Assembly (NCBI RefSeq): GCF_002899825.2
Contig: NZ_PPED02000005.1
Location: 1 to 64,000 of the forward strand
Length of the DNA: 64,000 bases
DNA from: Chryseobacterium phosphatilyticum
Lineage (GTDB): Bacteria; Bacteroidota; Bacteroidia; Flavobacteriales; Weeksellaceae
Direction: 5' to 3'
Part shown: positions 7,985 to 15,916 of the stretch, in pieces
Numbering within the stretch: the first letter of the stretch is position 1
Layout: each line of letters opens with the position of its first letter
Translations under genes and position numbers: made by a program
The notes under the pieces: generated by a model
Told to the model about the DNA's origin: nothing
The model's input: only the letters and a program-made list of their open reading frames with translations
Databases searched by the model: none

Positions 7985-8974
7985 GTGAAAATTTTTCGAC
8001 TCATACTATTCATTCTACATCTTGGAATTTTATTTTTGCTGCTGGCTACTTTATTGAATGCCTATGTTCCACCGAAGATATTCCCATGGTTTAATTTGCT
8101 TTCGTTAGGCTTTCCGATACTTATTATTTCCTATATTATTTTGACTCTATTCTGGCTTTTCAGTTGGAAGAAGAGGGCTTTTGTTTTTATGTTTATAGCG
8201 TTGGTATTTCTGAATCCAATAAAAAGATGGGTAAATTATTCTTCCGGAAAAAAAGGCAGTCCTGAGCTGAAAGTACTTTCTTTCAATACCAAGGCAGGGC
8301 ATATGGGAAGAGATAAAATACAGACTTATCTGAAATCTCAAAATGCAGATGTCATTCTTTTACAGGAGGAAGGGAAAGGATACGAAATCGAGGGATACCA
8401 AAAGGTCAATCCATTTGGTGGTTTTACCGTCTTGACCCGACATAAAATTATCAGCCAAAAGATAATAAGACCTCAAGGTGAGGATTTAAGAATACCGGGA
8501 GTACAAATTGATATAGAAGTGAAAGGAAGAGTGTATAGATTTATTGATGTCTATCTTCATCCTTTTCGCTTTGAAAAGGAAATGGTAAAACTTAACGGAG
8601 ACTCCGATGCTAATGAACAGAAGGTAAAAGATGTTATCAAAAAGCTTATTCCCACTTTTAAAAAGCATCAGGAACAAGTTGGACTTTTAAGGGAGTCCAT
8701 CGAAAATTCACCTTATCCTGTAATTGTGGGTGGTGATTTTAATTCTGTTCCTAATTCTTACGAGTATTACCACGTATCAGAAGGGCTTGAAGATGCTTTT
8801 CTAAGTTCGGGAAAGGGAAGTGGAACCAGTTTTCATGATTATAAATTCCCAATCAGGATTGATTATATTTTTTCTTCTAAATCTGTACATCCTGTTTCTT
8901 ATCTGGTGGACCGTTCTATCAGTATTTCAGATCATTATCCTGTCATAGCAGAGTTTGCTATAGATTCGAAATAA
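7985..8974 (+). CDS. Membrane-anchored endonuclease/exonuclease/phosphatase family protein (copy 1)
   Basis: A 329-residue DNase I-fold hydrolase anchored by about three N-terminal transmembrane helices (residues 4-27, 32-55 and 60-75). The EEP domain (about 95-329) shows LSFNTKAG (metal-ligand Asn), VILLQEE (metal-ligand Glu), VGGDFNSVPNS (catalytic Asp/Asn) and SISDHYPVIAEF (catalytic His). The substrate could be nucleic acid, phosphoinositide-like lipid or another phosphodiester; the sequence does not say which. Translation appears to start at GTG 7985, which gives a complete first helix. It is followed by a paralogue of the same architecture, so the pair arose by tandem duplication. Confidence 0.88.
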   Translation: MKIFRLILFILHLGILFLLLATLLNAYVPPKIFPWFNLLSLGFPILIISYIILTLFWLFSWKKRAFVFMFIALVFLNPIKRWVNYSSGKKGSPELKVLSFNTKAGHMGRDKIQTYLKSQNADVILLQEEGKGYEIEGYQKVNPFGGFTVLTRHKIISQKIIRPQGEDLRIPGVQIDIEVKGRVYRFIDVYLHPFRFEKEMVKLNGDSDANEQKVKDVIKKLIPTFKKHQEQVGLLRESIENSPYPVIVGGDFNSVPNSYEYYHVSEGLEDAFLSSGKGSGTSFHDYKFPIRIDYIFSSKSVHPVSYLVDRSISISDHYPVIAEFAIDSK

Positions 8975-9000
8975 TCATAAAAATAGTTAAAATTTATGCG

Positions 9001-9047
9001 CTTGGTAGGATTTTTGCTTAAAAAAATGCGTACCAAGACCGTTTTTT
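9001..9047 (+). terminator. Possible weak terminator or attenuator between EEP paralogues
   Basis: CTTGGTA at 9001-9007 pairs with TACCAAG at 9031-9037 across a 23-base AT-rich loop, followed by ACCG and six Ts. It may reduce read-through into the second paralogue. The stem is short and the loop large, so the assignment is tentative. Confidence 0.35.
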
Positions 9048-9048
9048 C

Positions 9049-10020
9049 ATGAAGTCGAATCAGATATTACTATTTATACATATCGTCGTTGCTGTTTTAT
9101 TGCTGTGCACACTAGGGAATGCATGGATTCCACCTAATCTTTTAGGTAATCTTAATCTGCTTTCTTTAGGTTTTCCGTATCTGATAGTAGCTCATATTAT
9201 TCTTACGTTGGTATGGATATTTAAGAAGAAAAAAGTAGCAATCGCTTTTGCGCTAGGTACACTTATTTTTTATAATCCGATAAGAAGATGGGTTAATTTC
9301 TCCCCCAAAACTGAAAGCCTGAAAACAATCCGTGACATTAAGGTATTAACCTTTAACGTGAAATATGGTGAATATGGATGGGATAAGATAAAAGGCTATA
9401 TTAAGGAACAGGATCCTGATATTATTTTGGTTCAGGAAAAAGATACTAACCGCGCTATAAAACACGACTTGGTAAAATACCCTTCCGTAATTCTTAAAAC
9501 CAAGCATAAAATTATAAGACAGGCTGAGATTATTGAAGATAATGCAAGAGGGAATTCTTTCTTTGCCGATGTAGATATCAATGGAAAAATCATAAGAATT
9601 GTCAATGTATATCTGGAGCCTTTCCGACTTCATAAAACCATGTTTACAAAACTTGATGCTTTTGGAATAGGAAATGTTTCTACGCTTCTTTCTCACATGA
9701 TTCCTACCTTCCAGGCTCATGAAGATCAGGTGAAGAAGATCAGGAAAATCATTGATATGTCTCCCTATCCTGTAATTCTGGCAGGAGATTTTAATTCTGT
9801 TCCAAATTCATATGAGTATTATAATTTAGGGAAAAACCTGCAGGATGCTTTTCTGGTAGCCGGAAAGGGGAGTGCAAGCAGTTTCCATGATTATAAAGTA
9901 CCCTTGAGGATAGATTATATTTTTACTTCAAAATCTATTATTCCTTTGAGTTATAAAGTAGATCAATCTGTAGAATTATCAGATCATTATCCTGTAATTG
10001 CAGAATTTCTGTTAAATTAG
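9049..10020 (+). CDS. Membrane-anchored endonuclease/exonuclease/phosphatase family protein (copy 2)
   Basis: A 323-residue paralogue of the preceding gene with the same layout: about three N-terminal membrane helices, then an EEP domain. Conserved elements are VLTFNVKYG, IILVQEKD, LAGDFNSVPNSYEYY and LSDHYPVIAEF. The two copies share long stretches, for example SVPNSYEYY and the FHDYK-x-P-x-RIDYIF segment, but differ through the middle (about 130-230), so the duplication is not recent. All catalytic positions visible in copy 1 are kept. The lipoprotein gene follows after 4 bases. The natural substrate is unknown. Confidence 0.88.
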   Translation: MKSNQILLFIHIVVAVLLLCTLGNAWIPPNLLGNLNLLSLGFPYLIVAHIILTLVWIFKKKKVAIAFALGTLIFYNPIRRWVNFSPKTESLKTIRDIKVLTFNVKYGEYGWDKIKGYIKEQDPDIILVQEKDTNRAIKHDLVKYPSVILKTKHKIIRQAEIIEDNARGNSFFADVDINGKIIRIVNVYLEPFRLHKTMFTKLDAFGIGNVSTLLSHMIPTFQAHEDQVKKIRKIIDMSPYPVILAGDFNSVPNSYEYYNLGKNLQDAFLVAGKGSASSFHDYKVPLRIDYIFTSKSIIPLSYKVDQSVELSDHYPVIAEFLLN

Positions 10021-10024
10021 TTCC

Positions 10025-10387
10025 ATGAAAAATTTACTGTTCTCGGTTTTTATTTTTAGCGTTCTGTTTATGGCCTGCTCCAGGAAAGAATCTCAGGGAT
10101 TTGCTGCAGAACAGGAAGTTAAAATCCAGTATGATACGACTGCTATTGACTCCTTTTCAAATGGGGCTGTTTCCGTAGATATCGCCCGAAAGATAAGAAT
10201 GTCTTCACCTCAATACCTGGACTCTGTAAAACAAGCCAAAAAAGCTGCGGAAGAAGAGAAAAAACTGAAGGACGAGCTTGATAAAGAAAATAAAAAGAAA
10301 CTTGAAGAGGAAAAGAAAAAATCAGAATCTGAAAAGAAACAGAAGTCTTCGGAAACCTCAGTAGCTCCAGAAACCAAGACGAAATAA
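10025..10387 (+). CDS. Small lipoprotein with charged coiled-coil tail
   Basis: A 120-residue predicted lipoprotein. The signal peptide is MKNLLFSVFIFSVLFMAC, with the lipobox LFMAC and acylated Cys18. A short conserved-looking region (about 25-70) is followed by an extremely Lys/Glu-rich helix (about 71-115, KAAEEEKKLKDELDKENKKK). It follows the second EEP gene by 4 bases and is probably in the same operon. No family was recognised. The tail is low-complexity and predicted coiled coil. Confidence 0.75.
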   Translation: MKNLLFSVFIFSVLFMACSRKESQGFAAEQEVKIQYDTTAIDSFSNGAVSVDIARKIRMSSPQYLDSVKQAKKAAEEEKKLKDELDKENKKKLEEEKKKSESEKKQKSSETSVAPETKTK

Positions 10388-10414
10388 GCCAAAAAACATT
10401 TTAAAATATACAAT

Positions 10415-10861
10415 ATGAAAAAACAAATCTTAGCAGCTGTAGCGATCTCTGTATTCGCTGTAGCATGTACAAAATCAACCACGAAATCAGAGCAGGTAGA
10501 AAACGCTGACGGGACAGTTACGACAACCACTACAACAGTGACAGAAACCTCTCCTCATGTCGTTGACTCTGCAAAATTGAATGAAGCCAAAGAAAATGTC
10601 AACGCAAAATTAGACCAGGCAGGAGATAAAATTGATAATGCTGCTCAAAAAGCAAAGGATAAAATTGATGCTACTGCAGATAAGACAAAACAAGATCTTA
10701 ATAAGGCGGGACAGGACATCAAAAATGAAGCTAACAAAGTAGGGAAAGACATTAAAAGTGGAGCTCAGGAAGCAGGAAAAGATGCTAAAGATGCTGCCAG
10801 AAAAGGTGCTGCAAAAGTAGAAGACGCCGCTAAAAAATTAAAAGATGACTTAAGCAAATAA
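10415..10861 (+). CDS. Lipoprotein with LEA-like 11-residue repeats
   Basis: A 148-residue predicted lipoprotein. The signal peptide MKKQILAAVAISVFAVAC ends in lipobox AVAC (Cys18). Residues 55-148 are an uninterrupted amphipathic repeat of the type A-x-K-x-x-x-D-A-A-x-K (DKIDNAAQKAKDKID, KVGKDIKSGAQEAGKDAK). This is typical of late-embryogenesis-abundant group 3 proteins and YtxH-like stress proteins. A Thr-rich linker (about 38-50) precedes it. Such proteins are usually linked to desiccation or envelope stress protection; here that is inference. A bidirectional terminator follows directly. Confidence 0.8.
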   Translation: MKKQILAAVAISVFAVACTKSTTKSEQVENADGTVTTTTTTVTETSPHVVDSAKLNEAKENVNAKLDQAGDKIDNAAQKAKDKIDATADKTKQDLNKAGQDIKNEANKVGKDIKSGAQEAGKDAKDAARKGAAKVEDAAKKLKDDLSK

Positions 10862-10862
10862 A

Positions 10863-10898
10863 AAAGAAACCGCAGAATAAACTGCGGTTTCTTTTTTA
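10863..10898. terminator. Bidirectional terminator between lipoprotein and GH3 genes
   Basis: AAAGAAACCGCAG at 10863-10875 pairs with CTGCGGTTTCTTT beginning at 10882, with a 6-base loop and T-tracts on both strands. It serves the plus-strand lipoprotein gene and the convergent GH3 gene, whose stop codon lies within the stem's distal side. Confidence 0.88.
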
Positions 10899-12410
10899 TT
10901 TATTAAGCTCCAGTAAAGGATCTATATATTCTCGGTCATTGCTTAATCGGGGTACCTTGTTTTGTCCTCCAAGTTTTCCTCTGGACTCCAGCCAATGATA
11001 AAACAGGTTGTCTTTAGCAATATGAACAATGGGCCTTCTGAGTGTTATATTATTGTATCTTTTCGCTTCATAATCTGAATTTATTTTCTTTAAATGTTGA
11101 TCGAAAGCATCAATAAAGCTGTCCAGATTATCAGGATACTCGCTGAATTCAAAGATCCATTCATGGGCACCCCCCTCATTTTCTTTCATAAAGACCGGTG
11201 CTCCGGTAAAGTCTGTAATCTGTGCTCCGGTGACTTCACAGGCTTTAGAAAGGGCAGACTCAACGTTGGTGATCATAAGCTCTTCTCCGAAGGCATTAAT
11301 GTAATGCTTTGTTCTTCCCGTTATTTTTATCCTGAATGGATTAATGGAAGTAAATACGATAGTATCTCCAATCAGATATCTCCACAGCCCTCCATTGGTT
11401 GTAATAACCATGGCGTAATTCTTCCCGATTTCCACATCTTCAAGACTCACTACTTTTGGATTTGAAAAATGAAACTGATCCATTGGGATAAACTCATAGA
11501 ATATACCATAATCAAGCATCAGAAGCATTTCGTCACTATTGGATCTGTCCTGTATTCCAAAGAAGCCTTCGGAAGCATTGTAGATTTCGTAGTAATTGAT
11601 GTTTTTTCCGATGATCTGCTTGTATTGCTCCCTGTAGGGCTTGAAACTGATTCCGCCGTGGAAAAACACCTCTAAATTCGGCCAGAGTTCTGAAATACTC
11701 CCTACATTGGTTTCCTGTAATACTCTTTGCAAAAGAACCATCATCCAGCTTGGTACCCCAAGAATGCTTCCTACATCCTCATTTTTCACTTCAGAAGTAA
11801 TCGCTCTCAGTTTGCTTTCCCATTCCCCCATCAAAGAAACTTTTTTGCTCGGAGTTGTGGTGATTTCTACCCAAAATGGAAGGTTGTCAATTAAAATTGC
11901 TGATAGGTCACCAAACTTTGTATTGAAATCTGCATATAATTCAGAGCTTCCACCCAATCGTAAATTTTTATAATTAAAAAGCTGGTTTTCCGGATGGTTA
12001 TTGGCATAAATAGAAACCATATCTTTTCCCGCTTTCATATGACAATATTCGAGGCTTTCTGCAGAAATAGGGATAAATTTGCTTTTAGCATTGGTTGTTC
12101 CGGAAGACTTTGCAAAATGTTTAATATAACCGGGCCAGCTTACATCTTTTTGTCCCTGCCTTGCCTTTTCAATATAAGGTTCAAAATCCTCATAAGTTAC
12201 TATCGGGACCTTATTTTTGAAATCCTGATAGCTTGAGATCGAGTTGAAGCCGTATAGTTTACCATATTCCGTATCCTCAGCATGAAATAGCTGAGAAAAT
12301 AGTATCCCCTTCTGTGTTTCAATAGGATGATTCATGAAATTCTGTATCTGATCAATCCTTTGACGGATAAACCAATTAACGACGGTATTGAAAAGTGCTT
12401 TGGTTGCCAT
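10896..12410 (-). CDS. GH3 auxin-responsive promoter family protein
   Basis: A 504-residue member of the ANL-like adenylating GH3 family. In plants these conjugate amino acids to acyl acids; the bacterial role is not defined. Visible motifs are the ATP-binding FAKSSGTTNAKSKFIPIS (about 102-119), EIYNASEGFFGIQD (motif 2, about 274-287), YLIGDTIVF (about 341-349) and a C-terminal small domain. The length is usual for the bacterial family, and the start at ATG 12410 gives a full N-terminal helix. The gene appears monocistronic: it is bounded by terminators at 10863 and 12467. The substrate is unknown. Confidence 0.88.
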   Translation of the reverse strand: MATKALFNTVVNWFIRQRIDQIQNFMNHPIETQKGILFSQLFHAEDTEYGKLYGFNSISSYQDFKNKVPIVTYEDFEPYIEKARQGQKDVSWPGYIKHFAKSSGTTNAKSKFIPISAESLEYCHMKAGKDMVSIYANNHPENQLFNYKNLRLGGSSELYADFNTKFGDLSAILIDNLPFWVEITTTPSKKVSLMGEWESKLRAITSEVKNEDVGSILGVPSWMMVLLQRVLQETNVGSISELWPNLEVFFHGGISFKPYREQYKQIIGKNINYYEIYNASEGFFGIQDRSNSDEMLLMLDYGIFYEFIPMDQFHFSNPKVVSLEDVEIGKNYAMVITTNGGLWRYLIGDTIVFTSINPFRIKITGRTKHYINAFGEELMITNVESALSKACEVTGAQITDFTGAPVFMKENEGGAHEWIFEFSEYPDNLDSFIDAFDQHLKKINSDYEAKRYNNITLRRPIVHIAKDNLFYHWLESRGKLGGQNKVPRLSNDREYIDPLLELNK

Positions 12411-12466
12411 TTCAACAAATATAATAATATTTGGATTTTCAGAGAATTTTTTATGGGGTTAAATAA

Positions 12467-12496
12467 AAAAACCGTTACAAAATTTGTAACGGTTTA
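12467..12496 (-). terminator. Terminator of bacilliredoxin gene
   Basis: AAACCGTTACA pairs with TGTAACGGTTT around an AAAT loop, with flanking A/T runs on both strands. It lies just downstream of the bacilliredoxin stop codon. Confidence 0.85.
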
Positions 12497-12514
12497 GTTT
12501 TAAACGTATTGTTT

Positions 12515-12925
12515 CTAGCAATATTCATCGTATGCAGCCTGAAGGTTTGCTGCAATAGCTCCTGCAGGATTTCCTTCAATATGATGTCTTTCCAGCATGT
12601 GAACCAATTCTCCATCTTTAAATAGAGCTACGCACGGTGAGCTTGGAGGGAATGGAGCAAGGTGTTTTCTTGCTTCTACGACAGCTTCTGTATCGAATCC
12701 CGCAAAAACAGTTGTTAAATGATCAGGCTTTTTATCTCCTGTCAAAGAGTATACTACTCCCGGTCTTGCTGCTCCTGCAGCACATCCGCATACAGAGTTG
12801 ATGACCAATAATGTAGTTCCTGTCTGCTTTAAAGCATCCTCTACCTGAGTAGGAGTTGTTAAATCCTGGAAACCTTTATCTGTAAGTTCAGCCTTCATAG
12901 GCATTACTAAATCTGTTGGATACAT
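12515..12925 (-). CDS. BrxA/BrxB-family bacilliredoxin
   Basis: A 136-residue thioredoxin-fold protein of the YphP/YqiW (bacilliredoxin) family. It carries the family's CGC motif at residues 46-48 (VINSVCGCAAGAARP). In Firmicutes these remove bacillithiol from oxidised proteins; flavobacteria are also reported to carry bacillithiol-linked enzymes, so a thiol-redox role is likely. The whole length matches the family. The gene is monocistronic, with a terminator 19 bases beyond the stop. No regulatory site was identified. Confidence 0.9.
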   Translation of the reverse strand: MYPTDLVMPMKAELTDKGFQDLTTPTQVEDALKQTGTTLLVINSVCGCAAGAARPGVVYSLTGDKKPDHLTTVFAGFDTEAVVEARKHLAPFPPSSPCVALFKDGELVHMLERHHIEGNPAGAIAANLQAAYDEYC

Positions 12926-13247
12926 ATATTTTGTTTTTTATCGATACAAAGTTAAGGAATTCTTTACGTTTGTTCAATATATAATAACTATCAATGGTTT
13001 AGCTATATAAAATTAACCAAATATTAATATTGTAAAAATATTCAAAAAGTTGTGAATTTAAATTAGGAATAATCAAATATTATTATTAAATTTGAAATGA
13101 TTCTGAAAAACAGATGACCATGAAAAAAACATTTACGGCTTTCCCTCAAGCAATCACATCATTTAATTCTGCATGAATATGACAGTAAATCAACTCTTTT
13201 TACAGTTTTAGATAAAACTGAACCACGAAATTAAATATTTAAAAAAT
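12926..13247. other. Non-coding stretch with a palindrome
   Basis: About 320 bases upstream of the bacilliredoxin gene. The one structured feature is CAGTTTTAGATAAAACTG (13203-13220), two 8-bp arms around GA. A 17-codon reading frame near 13112 has no supporting features. Nothing else was recognised. Confidence 0.45.
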
Positions 13248-13281
13248 GAAGCCCGGAACTGAAAAGTCCCGGGCTTCTTTA
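13248..13281 (-). terminator. Terminator at the end of the dcw cluster
   Basis: GAAGCCCGG pairs with CCGGGCTTC (13248-13256 with 13269-13277 region), loop about 11 bases. On the minus strand it is followed by ATTTTTT. It lies downstream of yqeY, the last gene of the minus-strand cluster. Confidence 0.8.
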
Positions 13282-13370
13282 ATCAAATCGATATGCAAAG
13301 GTTGAATATCCTTATAAAATAGTTGATTGTTGACAGATGTACTGCCATTTTCAACGTAGCAAACTGTCAA

Positions 13371-13817
13371 TTAAGACAGAAGCTTTTTAGCCATCTCGGA
13401 GATACTTTTCCCGTCTGATTTTCCGGCTAATGCTTTTGAAGCTGCTCCCATTACCTTTCCTAGATCTTTAATAGATTCGGCTCCGGTTTCAGAGATAATA
13501 TTTTTGATTTCTGCTTCAAGTTCTTCCACAGAAAGCTGTTTCGGCAGGAATTGCTCAATAACTTTCATTTGTGCTTCTTCTACTTCTGCCAAATCCTGTC
13601 GGCCCTGAGCGGTAAACTGTTCGAAAGAATCTTTACGTTGCTTGATCATTCTCTGCAGGATCGCAATTTCCTGTTCAGCAGAAACCTCAGCTCCTCTCGC
13701 CTCCGTTTGCAAAAGAAGAATTTGAGATTTTACCGCACGAAGAGAGTCCAGAGCAACTCTGTCTTTTGCTCTCATCGCTGTTTTTATTGCTTCGCTTATT
13801 ATATTTTCTAAACTCAT
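13371..13817 (-). CDS. GatB/YqeY domain-containing protein
   Basis: A 148-residue protein of the YqeY family, related to the C-terminal tRNA-binding domain of amidotransferase subunit GatB. The N-terminal helical bundle (MSLENIISEAIKTAMRAKD...ALRAVKSQILLLQTE) and the C-terminal small domain (KDLGKVMGAASKALAGKSDG) are both typical and complete. The cellular function is not established. It follows ftsZ in the cluster after 94 bases that hold an inverted repeat, and a terminator lies beyond it, so it is the distal gene of the division operon. Confidence 0.9.
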   Translation of the reverse strand: MSLENIISEAIKTAMRAKDRVALDSLRAVKSQILLLQTEARGAEVSAEQEIAILQRMIKQRKDSFEQFTAQGRQDLAEVEEAQMKVIEQFLPKQLSVEELEAEIKNIISETGAESIKDLGKVMGAASKALAGKSDGKSISEMAKKLLS

Positions 13818-13828
13818 CGTTTCAAATT

Positions 13829-13907
13829 TAACAATGTATCAATGTAACAGTTTACCAATGATTGATCAGTATATATTGTTACATTGGTACATTTCTACAT
13901 TGTTATA
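13829..13907. repeat. Imperfect inverted repeat between yqeY and ftsZ
   Basis: ACAATGTATCAATGTAACAG with a later TTTACCAATG is mirrored by CATTGGTACATTTCTACATT plus GT at the other end, so the whole spacer can fold back. It occupies almost the entire intergenic gap. Similar spacer-filling inverted repeats with different sequences occur in other gaps of this cluster. Confidence 0.6.
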
Positions 13908-13911
13908 TTAA

Positions 13912-15825
13912 TTAGTCTACGTCTTTATTCAAAAATCTGTTTTCTCTGATCTGCATAGATCCATTGTTGTCAGACAGATACGTGTTAATATTCTGGTCTG
14001 AAGCATTGGTTCCGTCGATAGAGATATTTTTTCTTTTGAAAGCAGGAATAGATTCGAATTCACTCGTGCTGTCAAAGCTTTGATAACGTGAGTTAAACTC
14101 TTTTAATTTATTTCTTCTTTCTACCACTCTGTCCTGATCAACCGTTTTATTCACAAAAGTGAATTCTGATTCATCTGTTTTAGGAGTTTCAATTTCTTTT
14201 TTATTTTCAAAAGCTGGTTTTGTCTCTGCTTTTGGTTCTTCCTGTTTTTGATAGAACGTTTCAATCTTCTGAGCAGGTTCTGCTACAGCACTTGCAGGAG
14301 CATTAAATTCTGCTTTAGGTTGTCCGAAATCTGATGTAGGTTCGTTTCTTGTCGGTTCATTGACAAAGAAACTGAACTCAACAGGTTTTTCCTCTGAAAA
14401 AGAGTTATTAAAAGATGTTCCGGATTGAGGTTCTTCTTTTTTATTTTCAAAATCAAACGAGAATGACTGAATCTCCAAATCATTAGGGTCTTCATTTTCT
14501 TCATCAATTGAGAATAAACTATATTCCTGATTTTCCTCTTCCTCATTTCTCCAGGCCTGTTCCGGAGCATTTAATGTATCATCTTCGTTATCAAAGAATT
14601 TTATTTCTGTTTTGATCTGCTCTTCTTCAATAATCATTTTTTTTTCAGTAGACGACATATTGAAAGGTGTATCATGATCTTCATCATCTAATCTGAACAT
14701 GTTTTTTCCTCCAAAATCATGTGTTGCTTCTGGAGTAGTTTCTCCTCTTTCCTCTCTTGTTTTGAAAGGAGAAGATTTTTGAGCTTCAAAACTATCGTTT
14801 AGACTGATTCTGATCTTCTCGGTAGGTCCGGAGAACTTTTTATTTTCATTGGAGAATCCGGTAGCAATGACAAGAACGCTTACAGCATCTCCTAATTCCT
14901 CATCAGCACCCACCCCGAAGATAATATCTGCCGTATTTCCTGCTTCCTTCTGGATGTGATCCATGATGATACCGATTTCATCCATCGTTACTTCTTCCGC
15001 ACCACTTCTGATCAACAATAATACATTTTTAGCACCTGTAATCTTGTTATCATTTAATAACGGAGAATCAAGGGCTTTTCTTACGGCCTCTTCTGCTTTA
15101 TTTTCACCTGAAGCTGTACCCGTAGACATCAACGCTGTCCCGGAATTTTGAAGCACAGATTTAGCATCTCTAAAGTCAATGTTTACATCGAAATAACCAG
15201 TAATAACTTCTGCCATACCTTTAGCTGCGTTGGCTAAAACTTCATCGGCCTTTGAGAAACCTTGTTTGAAACCAAGATTTCCAAACTGCTGTCTCAATTT
15301 ATCATTGTTGATAACAATTAAGGAGTCAACATTATTTTTTAATTTGTCAAGACCATTTTCGGCCTGATCCAATCTTCTTTTTCCTTCAAAGCTAAAAGGA
15401 ACAGTAACAATACCTACCGTTAAGATGCCCATGTCTTTTGCTACTTTAGCAATAACAGGAGCTGCTCCGGTTCCGGTACCACCGCCCATTCCGGCAGTGA
15501 TGAACACCATTTTAGTGTTCTGCCCCATAGCTGCCTTGATGTCTTCAATACTCTCAATAGCTGATTTTTCTCCCACTTCAGGATCTGCACCAGCACCAAG
15601 ACCCTCGGTAATTGTTGTTCCCAATTGAACTTTATTGGCAACGGGGTTATTATCTAAAGTCTGAGCATCTGTATTACAAATCACGAAGTCTACTCCGTGA
15701 ATACCTTTTTCGTACATGTGCTTCAGGGCGTTGTTTCCACCGCCTCCTACACCGATTACTTTTATAATGGATGAATTCCCTTTTGGTAAATCAAATGAAA
15801 ATCCTTGTGTACCTATATTTTCCAT
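13912..15825 (-). CDS. ftsZ: Cell division protein FtsZ
   Basis: The tubulin-like GTPase that polymerises into the division ring, 637 residues. The tubulin signature GMGGGTGTGAAPV (GGGTGTG at 114-120) and the N-terminal IKVIGVGGGGNNA are intact. So is the synergy-loop side, where the T7-type segment reads VNIDFRDAKSVL. The folded core ends near residue 330. It is followed by a roughly 300-residue acidic, low-complexity linker, far longer than in E. coli FtsZ (383 residues in total). A peptide resembling the canonical FtsA-binding tail, IPAFKRKN, sits about 37 residues before the end, and the protein finishes with ENRFLNKDVD. It lies directly downstream of ftsA. Confidence 0.97.
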   Translation of the reverse strand: MENIGTQGFSFDLPKGNSSIIKVIGVGGGGNNALKHMYEKGIHGVDFVICNTDAQTLDNNPVANKVQLGTTITEGLGAGADPEVGEKSAIESIEDIKAAMGQNTKMVFITAGMGGGTGTGAAPVIAKVAKDMGILTVGIVTVPFSFEGKRRLDQAENGLDKLKNNVDSLIVINNDKLRQQFGNLGFKQGFSKADEVLANAAKGMAEVITGYFDVNIDFRDAKSVLQNSGTALMSTGTASGENKAEEAVRKALDSPLLNDNKITGAKNVLLLIRSGAEEVTMDEIGIIMDHIQKEAGNTADIIFGVGADEELGDAVSVLVIATGFSNENKKFSGPTEKIRISLNDSFEAQKSSPFKTREERGETTPEATHDFGGKNMFRLDDEDHDTPFNMSSTEKKMIIEEEQIKTEIKFFDNEDDTLNAPEQAWRNEEEENQEYSLFSIDEENEDPNDLEIQSFSFDFENKKEEPQSGTSFNNSFSEEKPVEFSFFVNEPTRNEPTSDFGQPKAEFNAPASAVAEPAQKIETFYQKQEEPKAETKPAFENKKEIETPKTDESEFTFVNKTVDQDRVVERRNKLKEFNSRYQSFDSTSEFESIPAFKRKNISIDGTNASDQNINTYLSDNNGSMQIRENRFLNKDVD

Positions 15826-15839
15826 AACTATACTTTTAA

Positions 15840-15912
15840 TAATTATAATTGATAATTGACTGATGATAATTGATAAGGAAAAGATCGGTTATCGCTTATC
15901 ATTCATCATTTA
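15840..15912. repeat. Imperfect inverted repeat between ftsZ and ftsA
   Basis: AATTATAATTGATAATTGAC followed by TGATGATAATTGATAAGG can pair with CGCTTATCATTCATCATTTA and TAATTT on the far side. It fills the spacer. Sequence-wise it is a simple AT-rich GATAAT-type tract. Confidence 0.5.
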
Positions 15913-15916
15913 TAAT

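Noticed and set aside
13112-13174. Short frame starting MTMKKTFTAF
   Set aside because: Seventeen codons, no family feature, and poor context; treated as non-coding.
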